NCBI GenBank assembly: GCA_020723545.1
Contig: DYIS01000169.1
Span: 1-5,955, forward strand
DNA length: 5,955 bases
Reading direction: 5' to 3'
DNA from: Ktedonobacter racemifer
GTDB lineage: Bacteria; Chloroflexota; DTOL01; JACQYG01
The translations under genes were made by a program, and so were the position numbers. The notes beneath the pieces are model-generated. The model searched no databases. It was not told the DNA's origin and worked only from the letters and a program-made list of their open reading frames with translations. Positions 4,891-5,955 of the stretch are shown here, piece by piece (the first letter of the stretch is position 1; each line of letters opens with the position of its first letter).

Positions 4891-5592
4891 CTACAAAAGT
4901 CTCACCTTATTTATCACCACTTCGAAGGCACAGCCCAGGAAGGTGGCAGCCCGGCGGCTGATGAGCATGCGGCTCATGAAGATCTCGAAGTACTCCATGA
5001 CCTTGGAGATGTTGGTGTCGATGTCCACCTCCAGGGTGATGGCCTTTCTATCCCCATCAACGCGCACAAAGGAGCGCTGGGCGGCGTAGTTAACCCGGTC
5101 GTGGATGTCGAAGGCCAGGGTGTTGGGATTTCGGACCCGGGTGCGGTGGACGTCTGACTTGTCGCCGATGATGACGGCGGCGCAGACCTCGCCCACCGGG
5201 TCGCCCCGCTCCTCCTCGTGGTTGCCAATAGCCCCCATAACGATGGCGATCTCCTCCGGGTCCATGTGCAGTCTGCGCAGAAGCTCCATGGCAATCATGG
5301 CGCCGGTGTGAGCGTGCTCCTCCCGGTGGACCACGTTGCCGATGTCGTGCAGGTATCCGGAGATGGCCGCTAACTGGGCCGTCCGTTCCGGGTACTTGAG
5401 GCGCAGGAGGATGTTCTGCCCGATGTTCCCCACCAGGCCAGCGTGGCGGCCTCCGTGTTCGGTGTAGCCCAGAAGTCCCATCTGCTCGTCTGCCCGCTTC
5501 ATGAAGGCGACGATGTAGGGGTCCTGCTTCACGTCATCGAGAGTGACCAGACGCCTTTCGTTGGCCCTGCTATTGCTCCTGTAATCTGTCAT
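4891..5592 (-). CDS. HD-domain metal-dependent phosphohydrolase with conserved C-terminal extension
   Basis: The 233-residue cytoplasmic protein carries an HD domain at about residues 45-150. Candidate metal ligands are H50 (in EHGGRHAG), the H82-D83 doublet (YLHDIGN), H95 (EEHAHTGA), H125 (GNHEEERGD) and D144 (IIGDKSDVHR). This order (H, HD, H, H, D) suits a phosphohydrolase that could bind two metals, as in HD-GYP-type and related enzymes. The substrate, whether a nucleotide or a cyclic nucleotide, cannot be read. The last 80 residues contain KAITLEVDIDTNISKVMEYF and a strongly patterned tail ending in FEVVINKVRLL, outside the core HD fold. The ATG at 5592 is chosen because GGAGG lies eight bases upstream. 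A GTG at 5637 in the same frame lacks that support and would nearly abut the preceding gene. It probably shares a transcript with the membrane-protein gene 49 bases upstream. Confidence 0.9.
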   Translation of the reverse strand: MTDYRSNSRANERRLVTLDDVKQDPYIVAFMKRADEQMGLLGYTEHGGRHAGLVGNIGQNILLRLKYPERTAQLAAISGYLHDIGNVVHREEHAHTGAMIAMELLRRLHMDPEEIAIVMGAIGNHEEERGDPVGEVCAAVIIGDKSDVHRTRVRNPNTLAFDIHDRVNYAAQRSFVRVDGDRKAITLEVDIDTNISKVMEYFEIFMSRMLISRRAATFLGCAFEVVINKVRLL

Positions 5593-5600
5593 CACTGAAC

Positions 5601-5605
5601 CCTCC
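5601..5605 (-). promoter_or_regulatory. Ribosome binding site of the HD-domain gene
   Basis: On the minus strand this is GGAGG, eight bases before the ATG at 5592. It decides the start in favour of 5592 over the upstream in-frame GTG at 5637. Confidence 0.8.
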
Positions 5606-5641
5606 GTGGGACCTACCGTAACTTGGCGGATGGCCACCGGT

Positions 5642-5955
5642 TCAGGTTGCCACCGCTAAAGAGGCCGCCAACAGGCTGCCCATCAGGTAATACTGTGTCT
5701 CCGTTAGATACCACGACCGATTATCGGTCTTGATCAGCGCCGGTGCCAGGATTGCCTGGCCGTATAGCAAGAGAACTATTGTCACCGCCAACCATGGCGA
5801 GCCGAAGGCTAAAAGACAGGCTGCGGCCACGAGCTGGAGAGTGAAAATGGCTATCAGCCCTGGCCCCTTGGGCTTCCCGGCCCGGAGGCCCACGCAGGCC
5901 AGGTAGATCAGCGAGTACAGCCCCAGCGCGGCAAAGAGCGCCCGCCAATGGCCCG
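5642..5955 (-). CDS. Integral membrane protein, C-terminal 103 residues only
   Basis: The frame is open from the window edge to a TGA at 5642, so the N-terminal part lies outside. The visible 103 residues hold about four hydrophobic segments: the first around ALFAALGLYSLIYLACVG, two more around LIAIFTLQLVAAACLLAF and WLAVTIVLLLYGQAI, and a last one at MGSLLAASLAVA. The only notable charged stretches are RAGKPKGPG and KTDNRSWYLTETQYY between helices. A start at the internal GTG (5893) is possible on paper but would cut through a membrane segment, so continuation upstream is much likelier. I do not recognise the family. The C-terminal part of a polytopic transferase such as a UbiA-superfamily enzyme is conceivable but not supported by any motif. 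It lies just upstream of the HD gene in the same direction. Confidence 0.7.
   Translation of the reverse strand, partial: GHWRALFAALGLYSLIYLACVGLRAGKPKGPGLIAIFTLQLVAAACLLAFGSPWLAVTIVLLLYGQAILAPALIKTDNRSWYLTETQYYLMGSLLAASLAVAT

Overview
The window is GC-rich (about 60% by eye) bacterial chromosome. I infer a member of the Chloroflexota or a similar menaquinone-using lineage. Two things suggest this: a UbiD-UbiA gene pair of the kind used in futalosine-type menaquinone synthesis, and a lipoprotein with Thr-Pro-Ala-Thr linkers of a style common in Chloroflexota. No taxonomic marker in the window proves it.

Left part (1-3182, minus strand): a cluster read from right to left. It starts at an extended -10 promoter near 3154-3182 and runs ubiD (prenylated-FMN decarboxylase), then ubiA (polyprenyltransferase) 11 bases later, then a glycosyltransferase family 9 (heptosyltransferase-like) gene that is cut by the window edge. 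UbiA would attach the polyprenyl tail to an aromatic acid and UbiD would decarboxylate the product. The UbiX-type flavin prenyltransferase that UbiD needs is not in the window.

Centre (3183-3760, plus strand): a second extended -10 promoter, pointing away from ubiD, drives an 80-residue protein. Its transcript has a GC-rich hairpin in the leader. The protein has a His/Cys-rich start, three exact Gly-Phe-Gly pentads encoded by a 15-base tandem repeat, and a near-ideal coiled coil. Next come a 21-bp imperfect palindrome with competing pairings and a tRNA-Lys(UUU) gene that appears to have its own promoter and almost no 5' leader. This compact block holds most of what is unusual here.

Right part (3756-5955): a plus-strand lipoprotein gene (Pro/Thr linker, Ig-like domain, Gly-Pro linker, C-terminal beta-rich domain) converges on a minus-strand pair. 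That pair is a gene for an HD-domain phosphohydrolase with a conserved C-terminal extension and, upstream of it, the 3' end of an integral membrane protein gene. I see no insertion sequence, CRISPR array, phage gene or recognisable defence system.
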